A DNA stretch of 64,000 bases from an uncultured bacterium (lineage in GTDB: Bacteria; Planctomycetota; UBA1135; UBA2386). A program made the position numbers and the translations under genes. Below are positions 1 through 7,599 of this stretch, one piece after another. The DNA is taken from positions 1 to 64,000 of the forward strand of contig CALCZA010000085.1 of NCBI GenBank assembly GCA_937906475.1, written 5' to 3'. Every line of letters starts with the position of its first letter. The stretch's first letter is position 1. The notes beneath the pieces were generated by a model. The model saw only the letters and a program-made list of their open reading frames with translations. It had not been told where the DNA came from and did not search any database.

Positions 1-186
1 GTCCTGCACGTGCGTCTGCATCGCCTTCAGTTCGTCGATGGTCTTCGGGTCTTCACCAGCCAGAATCAAGGCTAGGCGTTCGGCCGATACGGCGGGGGGA
101 GTTCGCTCTTGGCCACGTAGATGGGCGATTGGCAGGACTGCAATCGCAATCGCTACGCTCGCCACTAGGTCGAGTCGTCTGGTCAT
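1..186 (-). CDS. Exported protein, N-terminal fragment, cut by window edge
   Basis: The gene starts with ATG at 186 on the minus strand and runs off the left end of the window, so only 62 residues are visible. The first residues are MTRRLDLVASVAIAIAVLPI, a clear signal peptide (Arg-Arg, then a hydrophobic core). Mature residues follow that read AERLALILAGEDPKTIDELK and then MQTHV. This charged helical start resembles the lead-in of some planctomycete trypsin-like (S1C) proteases, but no catalytic residue is in view, so the function is left open. It is divergent from the exported-protein gene at 425, with 238 bp between them that must hold both promoters. Confidence 0.7.
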   Translation of the reverse strand, partial: MTRRLDLVASVAIAIAVLPIAHLRGQERTPPAVSAERLALILAGEDPKTIDELKAMQTHVQD

Positions 187-424
187 AGTTCGTAGGAAAC
201 AGTAACGCTTTCGTGGGGTGTCTAACGTCGGTGACTGGATGGATACACCAGAGCTTGCTGGTCTGTTGGTGGTTGGCCAGAAGTGCCGCATCTGTCCATG
301 CCACGGCACCTAGCCTCGTGGCTGTCTGGAGACGTCGGGTTGCCCCCGTTGTCTCTCTAGGGGGTAGGCCCGCGAACGTGTCGCATGGCTGTCCGTTTTT
401 CGCTGGCAAAGGCTGGGTCCTCCC

Positions 425-2290
425 GTGAACCACCGTTCTCCTCTTGACTGTTTTGCGTTGCGCTCGGCGATGCTGATTGTGTTGTTGGCCGCCTCCGCGG
501 CCGCCTCCGCGGCAGCTCAGTGCCTGCAAGTGGCCGGCACCTCCATCGTGCCGCTGATGGCTGCGACATCCGCTTTGCCCGTGGATGATGAGAGCCGCAG
601 CATAGACATGGCGTTTGTTGGCTTTACGTTCCCGATCGGCGGCAGCAATTACACGCACTTCGTCGTCGGGTCGAACGGCGAGGTTTACTTGACCGATGGC
701 ACAGGTGTCGTCGATCCCGCCCAGTTTGGGGTGTCGACCCTCGCCGAGATGCGTGGAGTTGCCGGGGCGTCGCCGCGTGTCATGGCGGTCAGCGGTGATC
801 TGGTTGCGAGTCTTGGTGCGCCGACCTGGGACATTCTCGTCGACGACTCGCAGTTCGGTCAGGTGCAGATTACGTGGCTTTCTGTGCGCACGTGGTTTTC
901 GTGGCCGACGTTCTCGATGGCTGTCACGCTGTTCTTATCGGGGGACGTGCGGTTGGACTACGGTGATGGCGATTTCAGCCGTGTTGCATGGGGCTACCAC
1001 GCGGGTGTGTCGGCGGGCAATGCCGTGGGCACCGGATTGGAAGTGTCGAGCGACTTCAGCAGTAATGCGGACTCTGGTGCGTTGCCACTGTTGTTCGAGG
1101 AGGGCTGGCAGCCATTCGACTTGCGAGATCGTTCGGTGTTGTTGACGCCCAACGGCAATGGTGGCTACTCGTCCTCGGTCACCTGTGGCTTGGCGTATCA
1201 CGAGAGCTACGGCGAAGGTTGCTACGGCGTCGGCCATGAGTCCTTCTACCAACAATTCACCGATGCGGCGGTTGCTGCGAGCACGTTGACCGGCAACGCC
1301 ATGGTGATGACGCCGACTACTGGTGGCTACGGGGCTGTGTGGTTACCGAACGCGGCGGTGTCGCTCTATATGCCGCCAACGACTGCGGCGGTTGCGATGC
1401 CGGTTGGCAATGATGGGCAGGTGACGCAGGCGTTATCCGTGCCGTTTCCGCTGCCCAGCGCGGTTGTCAACGAATTGACCGTGCACGGTAATGGCATCAT
1501 TGGCTTTGGTCCGGGGCCTATCGGTCCTTCTTCGCAGAACTGGTTGCCGCAACCGGAGCGCATGATGGCGGGCGCGCACGGCGGCATCTACTGCTGGCAC
1601 GCTTACAATGCGGATGAAGGCGGAGAGGTGTGGTTTGAAGAGTTCGCGGGAGTGAGTTGCGTGACGTTCTTGGACGTCGAGAACTTTCCGCTGACGCTCG
1701 TCAACCCGAGCACGTTTCAGATCCAGTTCCATCACGCGGCGGGCGCGATCATCTTTGTGTTCGTCGATATCGATTCGGACAACACGATGATTTACACCAT
1801 CTATCCGCAAGACCACATCATTGGCTACACACCACCAGGTGAATCGGTTGATCCGGGTGGAGTCGATTTCATGACGCCGTTGCCGGTGTTCACCATGCCT
1901 GACGTGAAGGCGCTGAAGCTGAGTGCGGCACCGGATCCAATTTCGTCGCCAACGGCTGGCTCGACGGTGGTCTACACGGTGGACCACGCGCTCGAACTGA
2001 TGCCCGGAACGGGAATGGCTGTTGGGGTGGTCGCGTTCAGCTTGGTCAGCGTGCCGTCGTCCGGCCTCGCAATCATTGGGGCGCCGGACTGTGCAGCGTA
2101 CGTTGGGCTGTTTGGCTTAACGCTGTCGTTTGTCGGGACGCTTGGCGCACAGCATGTGCCGCTCGTATTGCCGCCTGGTTTGCCGCCGGGCACCGTGATG
2201 TATGCGCAGGCGGCGTCACTATCGCTCGGCGTCAACGCCGCTAACTTGATCACGTCGAACGCTGTCGAGAGCGTGATCTCGGTCAACTAG
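425..2290 (+). CDS. Large exported protein of unknown function with C-terminal beta-rich module
   Basis: This encodes 621 residues. The likely start is GTG at 425. It gives a signal peptide whose n-region is NHRSPLDCFALRS and whose core is LIVLLAASAAASAAA; the internal ATG at 470 would leave no positive charge. No catalytic motif is recognised. The body alternates short beta-type strands with Gly/Asn turns. Two similar halves share phrases such as SVPFPLP...NELTVHGNGIIGFG and GFTFPIGGS...FVVGSNGEVYL, which suggests two related beta-sandwich domains. The last ~110 residues (from about 500) include a GTVMYAQAASLSLG motif and resemble the tails of other exported proteins in this window. It converges on the multicopper oxidase gene, and the two stop codons share the tetranucleotide CTAG. 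Confidence 0.85.
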   Translation: MNHRSPLDCFALRSAMLIVLLAASAAASAAAQCLQVAGTSIVPLMAATSALPVDDESRSIDMAFVGFTFPIGGSNYTHFVVGSNGEVYLTDGTGVVDPAQFGVSTLAEMRGVAGASPRVMAVSGDLVASLGAPTWDILVDDSQFGQVQITWLSVRTWFSWPTFSMAVTLFLSGDVRLDYGDGDFSRVAWGYHAGVSAGNAVGTGLEVSSDFSSNADSGALPLLFEEGWQPFDLRDRSVLLTPNGNGGYSSSVTCGLAYHESYGEGCYGVGHESFYQQFTDAAVAASTLTGNAMVMTPTTGGYGAVWLPNAAVSLYMPPTTAAVAMPVGNDGQVTQALSVPFPLPSAVVNELTVHGNGIIGFGPGPIGPSSQNWLPQPERMMAGAHGGIYCWHAYNADEGGEVWFEEFAGVSCVTFLDVENFPLTLVNPSTFQIQFHHAAGAIIFVFVDIDSDNTMIYTIYPQDHIIGYTPPGESVDPGGVDFMTPLPVFTMPDVKALKLSAAPDPISSPTAGSTVVYTVDHALELMPGTGMAVGVVAFSLVSVPSSGLAIIGAPDCAAYVGLFGLTLSFVGTLGAQHVPLVLPPGLPPGTVMYAQAASLSLGVNAANLITSNAVESVISVN

Positions 2291-3999
2291 CGAATGATAA
2301 ATGACTGGTGCGTGCCCAAACGCAGGCCAATGGTCGTGCTCGAGCCGACCGCTTGAAGGTAGAGGCGCAGGCCCACGAGTCCGATGTCCGCCGGCAGCAA
2401 GTAGGGAAGTTGACCATCGCCACTGGCATCGCACTGGACCGAGCCAAGGTAGACGCCGAGGTTCGGGTCGATGCGCAGGTCGCCATACGTGCCCAACGGC
2501 AGCGGCGTGATCAGTTCTGACCAACTCATGAAGCAGTCACACAACTGGTTCGCTTCCCATTCGATGTCAATTACACCGGCGTTGCCGTTCTGGAAAGCGC
2601 TCTCCTGGCTGGAGACCAGCACGACGGGGCCGGGGATGGTCGGTTCCTTGTCAGAAGCATCCGGCACGTTGTCGTTATCGAAGTCGCCGGTGTAGTTGAC
2701 GAGCGTCATCATGCCGAGCGACATGTGCATCATTTCATGGCAGTGGTAGAGCCACGCGCCGGGGTTGTCAGCAACCCATTGTGCCGACCACGCATCACCG
2801 GGTTGGCCCGATGGCATGATCAGGATCGTGTCCATCTGCGGTGCGTGCGTCGTGCCACCAGCCGTGCCCATCAGCCGCATGAAGTGGCCGTGCATGTGCA
2901 TCGGGTGGATGTGGTTTGGCGATGGCGTGCTCGTCGACAGGTTGAACTGGATCGTCTCGCCGTAGGTGACTTGCGCCGGGGTGATGATCGGCCACGACTC
3001 GCTATTGATCATCCACGAGCCGCTAGCAACGCTCAGCGCAATCGGGTACGTGCGGTCTGGCGTGGCGGAAATCGGCGAAGGGTAGTAGCTGGCGAGTTGC
3101 GCGTAGCTCATCAATGCGCCACTCGACAAGTTGCTCGGCACAGTTGACGGTGCCGGATCCGGGGCGGTTTCGCCCGCGTAGCGCAACACGCCGCGCACGA
3201 GGTTGGCGTTACGGTTTTGGATTGTTGAGACCGCGAGGCTCCAGACCCCGGGGTTGTTGCAATTGACGAGCACGTCGTAGCGTTCGCCAATGCCGATCGG
3301 GATCGCGTCGGTGACGGTCGGCTGCATGCGCTGGCCGTCCTTGTGGGTCACCGTCATCGGGTGGCCGTCGAGCGCGATGATGTAGTTCGTGCGCGCAGCG
3401 ACGTTGATGAAGCGCAAGCGCAGCGTTTGGCCGTTGTTGATCGAGAGTGCTGTCTGGCCATCGCTGGTCTTGCCGTTGAGCAAGTGGCCGTAGTAGGTGC
3501 CGCCGGTGATCGTCGGATCCCAGTCATCGAGCACGATGATCTCTTCGACATCAGAGGCAGGGTCGGGCGCGGTGCTCGGTGGGTCGACGATCAACACACC
3601 GTGCAGGCCAGAGTTGAGTTGGTGGTGCTGATCGCTGTGTGGGTGATACCAGTAGGTTCCGGCCGCTAGATTGTCGAACTCGTAGGTGAACTCTTGGCCG
3701 TTGGCGATTTCCGGACGCGAAATGTTCTGGATGCCATCCATGCCGAGTCGCACCGGTTGGCCGTGGGCGTGCAGGAGGGTGGTTACGCCGAGTTGGTTGG
3801 CGAGTCGCAAGCGCAGCGTGTCGCCGACGGTCACGCGAATGACCGGGCCCGGTAGGGTGCCGCCGTAGAGTTGGGCCGGTTCGCTTGTGTATCCAGGGCC
3901 GAGGTCGACGACGCCCGGAGCGGCGGTCAGGTCGACGCTCACGATGGATTGCGCGACTAGTGAAGTGGTTAGGAGACTGAGAGTGATCCAGACGCGCAT
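2287..3999 (-). CDS. Secreted multicopper oxidase with beta-rich C-terminal extension
   Basis: This 570-residue protein has a signal peptide (MRVWITLSLLTTSLVAQS). It carries the copper ligands of a three-cupredoxin multicopper oxidase: HAHG at 77-80, HPHSDQHH at 119-126, HPMHMHGH at 365-372 and HCHEMMHMSLGM at 419-430. The last supplies the T1 Cys and the axial Met. Such enzymes oxidise phenols, metals or organic substrates with reduction of O2 to water, here outside the cytoplasm; the substrate cannot be read from sequence. After the oxidase fold come an acidic calcium-loop-like linker (DFDNDNVPDASDKEP, about 439-453) and a ~110-residue beta-rich tail containing GLRLYLQAV. That makes it longer than a minimal laccase-type enzyme. 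The start is ATG at 3999. Confidence 0.93.
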   Translation of the reverse strand: MRVWITLSLLTTSLVAQSIVSVDLTAAPGVVDLGPGYTSEPAQLYGGTLPGPVIRVTVGDTLRLRLANQLGVTTLLHAHGQPVRLGMDGIQNISRPEIANGQEFTYEFDNLAAGTYWYHPHSDQHHQLNSGLHGVLIVDPPSTAPDPASDVEEIIVLDDWDPTITGGTYYGHLLNGKTSDGQTALSINNGQTLRLRFINVAARTNYIIALDGHPMTVTHKDGQRMQPTVTDAIPIGIGERYDVLVNCNNPGVWSLAVSTIQNRNANLVRGVLRYAGETAPDPAPSTVPSNLSSGALMSYAQLASYYPSPISATPDRTYPIALSVASGSWMINSESWPIITPAQVTYGETIQFNLSTSTPSPNHIHPMHMHGHFMRLMGTAGGTTHAPQMDTILIMPSGQPGDAWSAQWVADNPGAWLYHCHEMMHMSLGMMTLVNYTGDFDNDNVPDASDKEPTIPGPVVLVSSQESAFQNGNAGVIDIEWEANQLCDCFMSWSELITPLPLGTYGDLRIDPNLGVYLGSVQCDASGDGQLPYLLPADIGLVGLRLYLQAVGSSTTIGLRLGTHQSFIIR

Positions 4000-4118
4000 G
4001 GCCGAAATTGGGTCGAAAGAACGGGTTGGCTGGTCCAGCAGGTTACCCCATCGCGCCGCAACGTATAGTCAGGCGGTTCGCGGCGGTTAGCGGCGCACAG
4101 TAAGGTGCGACAGAGTCA

Positions 4119-5105
4119 GTGTCTGGCTACGCTGTCTCGGTGGTTACCGAACACTTCTATCCGGCGATTGAGCCATTCGCGTCTGGTGAGCTAGAGGTCG
4201 ATGCGCCGCACGTCCTGTATTGGGAGCAGTGCGGCAACCCCGACGGCGAGCCAATACTGTTCTTGCACGGTGGGCCGGGTGCTGGTTGCACCGATGCCGA
4301 TCGGCGGTTCTTCGATCCCGATCACTTTCGCATCGTGTTGTTCGATCAGCGCGGTTGTGGCCGCTCGCGTCCAGTTGGTGAACTGTCGGGCAATTCGCCT
4401 CAGCACCTAATTGATGACATCGAACGTCTGCGAGCGCAACTCGGAATCGAGACGTGGCATGTGTTTGGCGGTTCGTGGGGCAGCACGTTGTCGCTGTTCT
4501 ATGCGCAAGAACATCCGGAGGCGGTTCGCACGCTGACGCTGCGAGGCATCTGGTTGTTGCGGCAAGAAGAACTCGACTGGTGGCTTTACGGCATGCGCAT
4601 GATCCAGCCGGAGCGTTGGAACACGTTTGCCGAGCAGATCCCGGCGGCCGAACGGCACGATCTTCTCGAGGGCTATTGGAAGCAGTTCCAAAGTGACGAC
4701 CGCGAGTTGGCGTTGCAGGCTGCGTCGAAGTGGGCGATGTATGAGATCTCCAGTTGCACGCTGTTGCCCAACCCTGAGTTCTCGGCGCTCTTTGAAGTTC
4801 CCGATGTCGCGTGGGCGGTCGCGCGGTTGGAAGCGCACTACTTCCGCAACGTGCGCTTCGATCCAGATGATCGATTGCTGCAGCGAGTTGATCGCGTTCG
4901 TTCGATCCCGGCGTTCATTGTGCACGGTCGCTACGACATTATTTGCCCGATCAAGAGCGCCGTCGACTTGCACGCCGCGTGGCCGGAGTCGTCGCTGGTG
5001 ATTGTCGATGACGCTGGTCACTCGTCGCACGAGCCGGGTATCGCCAAAGAGTTGGTCGCAGCAACCAAGCGCATCCGCGACTTCGGCAGTCCGGCAGTTC
5101 GGTAA
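4119..5105 (+). CDS. pip: Proline iminopeptidase (alpha/beta hydrolase, peptidase S33)
   Basis: This 328-residue cytoplasmic enzyme should release N-terminal proline from peptides. The family hallmarks are present: the oxyanion-hole segment HGGPGAGC with DQRGCGRS shortly after it, the nucleophile elbow GGSWGS, the acid in HGRYDIICP and the catalytic His in DDAGHSSHEPG near the C-terminus. A helical lid lies between the elbow and the acid. The start is GTG at 4119; a second GTG at 4140 would remove seven residues and gives an N-terminus closer to the family norm (EHFYPAIEPF), so the exact start is uncertain. It converges on the selenoprotein gene with only 7 bp between stop codons. Confidence 0.93.
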   Translation: MSGYAVSVVTEHFYPAIEPFASGELEVDAPHVLYWEQCGNPDGEPILFLHGGPGAGCTDADRRFFDPDHFRIVLFDQRGCGRSRPVGELSGNSPQHLIDDIERLRAQLGIETWHVFGGSWGSTLSLFYAQEHPEAVRTLTLRGIWLLRQEELDWWLYGMRMIQPERWNTFAEQIPAAERHDLLEGYWKQFQSDDRELALQAASKWAMYEISSCTLLPNPEFSALFEVPDVAWAVARLEAHYFRNVRFDPDDRLLQRVDRVRSIPAFIVHGRYDIICPIKSAVDLHAAWPESSLVIVDDAGHSSHEPGIAKELVAATKRIRDFGSPAVR

Positions 5106-5112
5106 CGAGTCG

Positions 5113-6402
5113 CTATTTCGGGTCCGGTTTGGGCTTCGGCCCGGCAACCCACTTCACGCCATACATGTTGATGAACGTCGGCGCGACGCGGTAGCTCTCG
5201 TCCGCCAGTCGCAGCAAGAACCCGATCTGGTGGATGCTGTTTGGCTCATCCTTGGCGCGGCCGTTGAACGTCGTACGACCTTGGCGTTCGCCGGTGGCGA
5301 CCAGTTCGAACGACGTGAAGCGCTCGGTGTCGCGATCGAACGTTGCCTTGCCAAATATCTCGCAGTTTAGAAACCGCGGAAACTCGCCCTTGGGCTTCCA
5401 GTAATTGTCGTCATCGATCCATGGCCCTTTTGCCGTGGCCTTGCTGTGGCCGGTGATCTCGATGTCGACAAACGAACCGCGAATGGCGAGCACCTTGCTG
5501 CGCAGACCGCCGCCTTGTAGTTCGGCTCGCGCATATGGCAGTGTTTGGCCGCGCACGTTGTCGACGAACACGAACCGCGCCAGTCGTTCGAGCAGACGCG
5601 GGCTCACATCGGCTTCGGCACCAGTCTTCGCATCTGGCAACCAGCCCTGCAGTTCTTGCCCGCTAAACCAAACGGTGTCCCGGTTGACTGGCGCACGTTG
5701 CGGGTCGCGCGGGTTGTCGCCGATGTCGCGTGCGAACCTTTCGAGCACGAGGCCTGAGGTTGGGTAGCTGTCTTCCCATCGATGAACGGGTTGCGGTGCA
5801 TCTACGGCAACTTGGCTGCGTTCGGTGTCGCTCATCGATTCCCACGTAGCTATTGCCTTCGTCAGAACCTTGAGCACGTGGTCCGGGTTGGCGGAGTTGA
5901 TCCGGCCAAGCAAGTGACCTTGTGGCGTGATCACATACGTGCCTTGCATCGATCCCCGCACTGGTTCGGTATCACCCCGCACTGCCGTGCGGAACCAGCG
6001 GCACTCGGGGTCGTCGTCGCGCTGCAGTCGCCACACTTCATCGGCGGCGCACGCGAAGTTCGATGTCATCGCGAGGATGCGTTGGTTGGACCAGACGGAC
6101 CGCCTGGCCTGCACGCCGTTACCTCAAGTGCAGCCGAGTGGGTGGCCGTTCATCAGCCACAGGAGCATCGGACGGTTTTGCTCGGTGGCTGCTTTGAAGC
6201 CAGCCGAGATCGAGTCGTGCCAGTCGATCTGTAGCCATCGATCCTCGTCCGCGCGTGGTGCGATGTGGTCGCGCCACGCGGCAATCGTCGTTGCAGACAC
6301 CTGCGCTCGCGTCTGCGGTTCATCTTGCGGGGGCGCGACTAGCAGATCTGGAACGGTTGGTGGGGTTGCCGCCGCGGCCAGACTCAGAACGAATGCGAAC
6401 AT
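5113..6402 (-). CDS. Predicted selenoprotein with thioredoxin-like fold (in-frame TGA at 6124-6126)
   Basis: Seen directly: the ATG at 6402 opens a frame of 92 codons ending in ...GHPLGCT. A TGA follows, and the same frame continues GNG-VQARRSVWSNQ for 336 codons to the stop at 5113. Read through, the product is 429 residues with a hydrophobic N-terminus (MFAFVLSLAAAA). A thioredoxin-like segment spans about 75-190: strand RPMLLWLMN, the CxU site Cys91-Thr92-Sec93, a helix RRSVWSNQRILAM, and strand GTYVITPQG. The C-terminal part (about 200-429) is not recognised. A TGA-terminated product would end inside the active-site loop, and the downstream part would have no signal peptide. In families of this type a cysteine is expected at the TGA position (from memory, not checked). 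It is the last gene of a three-gene unit, 30 bp after the 159-aa gene. The alternative is a sequencing error at one base (TGC or TGT to TGA). No selA, selB, selC or selD gene is in the window. Confidence 0.8.
6089..6109 (-). promoter_or_regulatory. Putative bacterial SECIS hairpin
   Basis: On the coding (minus) strand, starting 14 nt after the TGA, nine base pairs can form: GGCCAGGCG with CGUCUGGUC. They include two G-U pairs and close a three-base GUC loop. The loop G and U lie 24-25 nt after the TGA. Bacterial SECIS elements sit just downstream of the Sec codon inside the coding region, and SelB reads a G-U in the apical loop, as in E. coli fdhF. Position, stem length and loop all fit; the folding energy was not computed. 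Confidence 0.68.
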
Positions 6403-6432
6403 GGTCGCGATTGTAGCGTACGGCTAGCGCGG

Positions 6433-6912
6433 CTAGCGCGGCGAAGTCGTCGCCGGTGCTGGCCCGGGATGCGCGACTCGCGTCATTGCGACTTTGCGGC
6501 CGAGGTCGGAGCGCATCACCATTTCCGTGGTGCTGTACGAGCCATCCGCGTGCTTGTACCAATCAACGCCGGCGCTACTGCGTTCGATACCAATGATCGG
6601 GCTCCAGTCGAAAGGGCCCCAGTAGTCGCTCATCGGCGGCGAATCGACCGCGCCGTTGAGTGCGTCTACGAACGTGCCATTGGGCAGCGTCAGCTTGTGC
6701 CGGTTGCCAGTTTGCTGCTTGTTTGCGGCGGATCTTATCGTGGCGATGCGTCCTGTCGCCGCTTGTGGCAGCGAGTCCGTTGGGCTCGGCGGAGGGCTTA
6801 GTGGCCCGGGCGTATTCATCGTGGGCTGCTCCCCATCTACCATGAGTTGATACGCTAGCGCCGCCAAGCCAAGCACGGGAATCAGGCCGAGCAGCAGAGG
6901 CCTCCAACTCAT
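6433..6912 (-). CDS. Membrane-anchored or exported protein of unknown function, coupled to its neighbours
   Basis: This 159-residue protein starts MSWRPLLLGLIPVLGLAALA, an N-terminal membrane anchor or signal peptide, followed by a Pro/Ser-rich linker (about 30-60). The folded part is rich in aromatics and polar residues: LPNGTFVDALNGAV, WSPIIGIERSSAGVDWYKHA, DGSYSTTEMVMRSDLGR. No catalytic motif is recognised. The ATG at 6912 overlaps the TGA of the upstream 129-aa gene as ATGA, so translation is probably coupled; longer in-frame starts would lie inside that gene. The selenoprotein gene starts 30 bp downstream, so the three genes probably form one transcript. Confidence 0.82.
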   Translation of the reverse strand: MSWRPLLLGLIPVLGLAALAYQLMVDGEQPTMNTPGPLSPPPSPTDSLPQAATGRIATIRSAANKQQTGNRHKLTLPNGTFVDALNGAVDSPPMSDYWGPFDWSPIIGIERSSAGVDWYKHADGSYSTTEMVMRSDLGRKVAMTRVAHPGPAPATTSPR

Positions 6913-7298
6913 TGCTGCACCGTCCGGGCGTGGGGCCATTCGGCGAGGTTGATGTCGGTGTCCCAGACAACGCTTTGGAACACGGCATCCGTGTCGACTC
7001 CGCTGGCCAAGCTCTTGCGAACGCCCATGCTGTAGGTCTCGACCGACGACAACGTCTCGTCGGTAATCCAGTGGTAGACGCCAAGCGCGAAGGTTGGGCC
7101 ATTGGCATCGCCCACGCGGCGGCAGTGATCCGTAGACACTTCGATCATTGCCTCGGCCTCGTTGGTCCAGTCGAAGATCGATGTGCCGGTTATGGTCTGC
7201 CGTTCGGGGTCTTGTGGGTAGAAAACGAGTGCGTTGACTTGGCAGGTCGCGGCGACGGTGAGTAGCTGCGTGACGCCGATCAGGAGTGTGCTGGACAT
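6909..7298 (-). CDS. Exported protein, internally deleted paralogue of the 370-aa protein at 52394
   Basis: This 129-residue protein starts with ATG at 7298 and a signal peptide (MSSTLLIGVTQLLTVAATCQ). Residues about 20-105 (ALVFYPQDPERQT, EVSTDHCRRVGDANG, GVYHWITDE) match the N-terminal third of the protein at 52394-53506. The last ~25 residues (AVFQSVVWDTDINLAEW) match that protein's C-terminus. The ~230 residues between these parts in the long copy are missing here, without a frameshift. The product could be an intact minimal version or a decaying duplicate. The ATGA overlap with the next gene argues that it is still translated. It is the first gene of the unit that ends in the selenoprotein. 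Confidence 0.82.
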   Translation of the reverse strand: MSSTLLIGVTQLLTVAATCQVNALVFYPQDPERQTITGTSIFDWTNEAEAMIEVSTDHCRRVGDANGPTFALGVYHWITDETLSSVETYSMGVRKSLASGVDTDAVFQSVVWDTDINLAEWPHARTVQQ

Positions 7299-7599
7299 TG
7301 TCGCTGGCTCCCTAGGTTGGAGGAGTGCGTGAGGAAGTGGCAAGTTGTATTATCGCGCGCGCCTCACGTAGTAACAGGCCTGGCGGTCAGCTTGGCGGTG
7401 GCCGGTCGCTTTTCTCTCCACGTGACTCTAGCCCCGAAGATATGGGGCTTTTGGCACCGAGTAGTTCGTATCTAGATTGGATCGTGGATGGTCTGCGTTT
7501 TGTCGCGACGGCCGATCGATGCGTGTCCGTAGTGCGCACACGTGGTGAGATTCTTCCGTGGCCCTGGCCGTTCGAGCGTTCAACTGTAATGTTGTGCAC
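7299..7599. other. Gene-free divergent region
   Basis: This 301-bp stretch separates the selenoprotein unit (minus) from the hybrid histidine kinase (plus). I see no convincing protein-coding frame. It holds one terminator-like hairpin on the plus strand at 7430-7452, which is unexpected between divergent genes. I could not pick out a good -35/-10 pair by eye. Confidence 0.6.
7430..7452 (+). terminator. Intrinsic-terminator-like hairpin upstream of the histidine kinase
   Basis: AGCCCC (7430-7435) pairs perfectly with GGGGCT (7444-7449) around an 8-nt loop, and the stem runs into TTTT (7449-7452). The T-run is on the plus strand only. It could end a short RNA or act as a leader attenuator of the kinase gene. 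Confidence 0.55.

Noticed and set aside
53-658. 201-codon minus-strand frame
   Set aside because: Arg/Gln/His-rich composition and overlap with the exported-protein gene and the left-edge gene mark it as non-coding.
6115-6126. Frameshift or pseudogene as the explanation for the split thioredoxin frame
   Set aside because: Both halves are in the same frame, codon use is uniform, and the break is a single TGA at a redox position with a SECIS-like hairpin; decay is the weaker reading.
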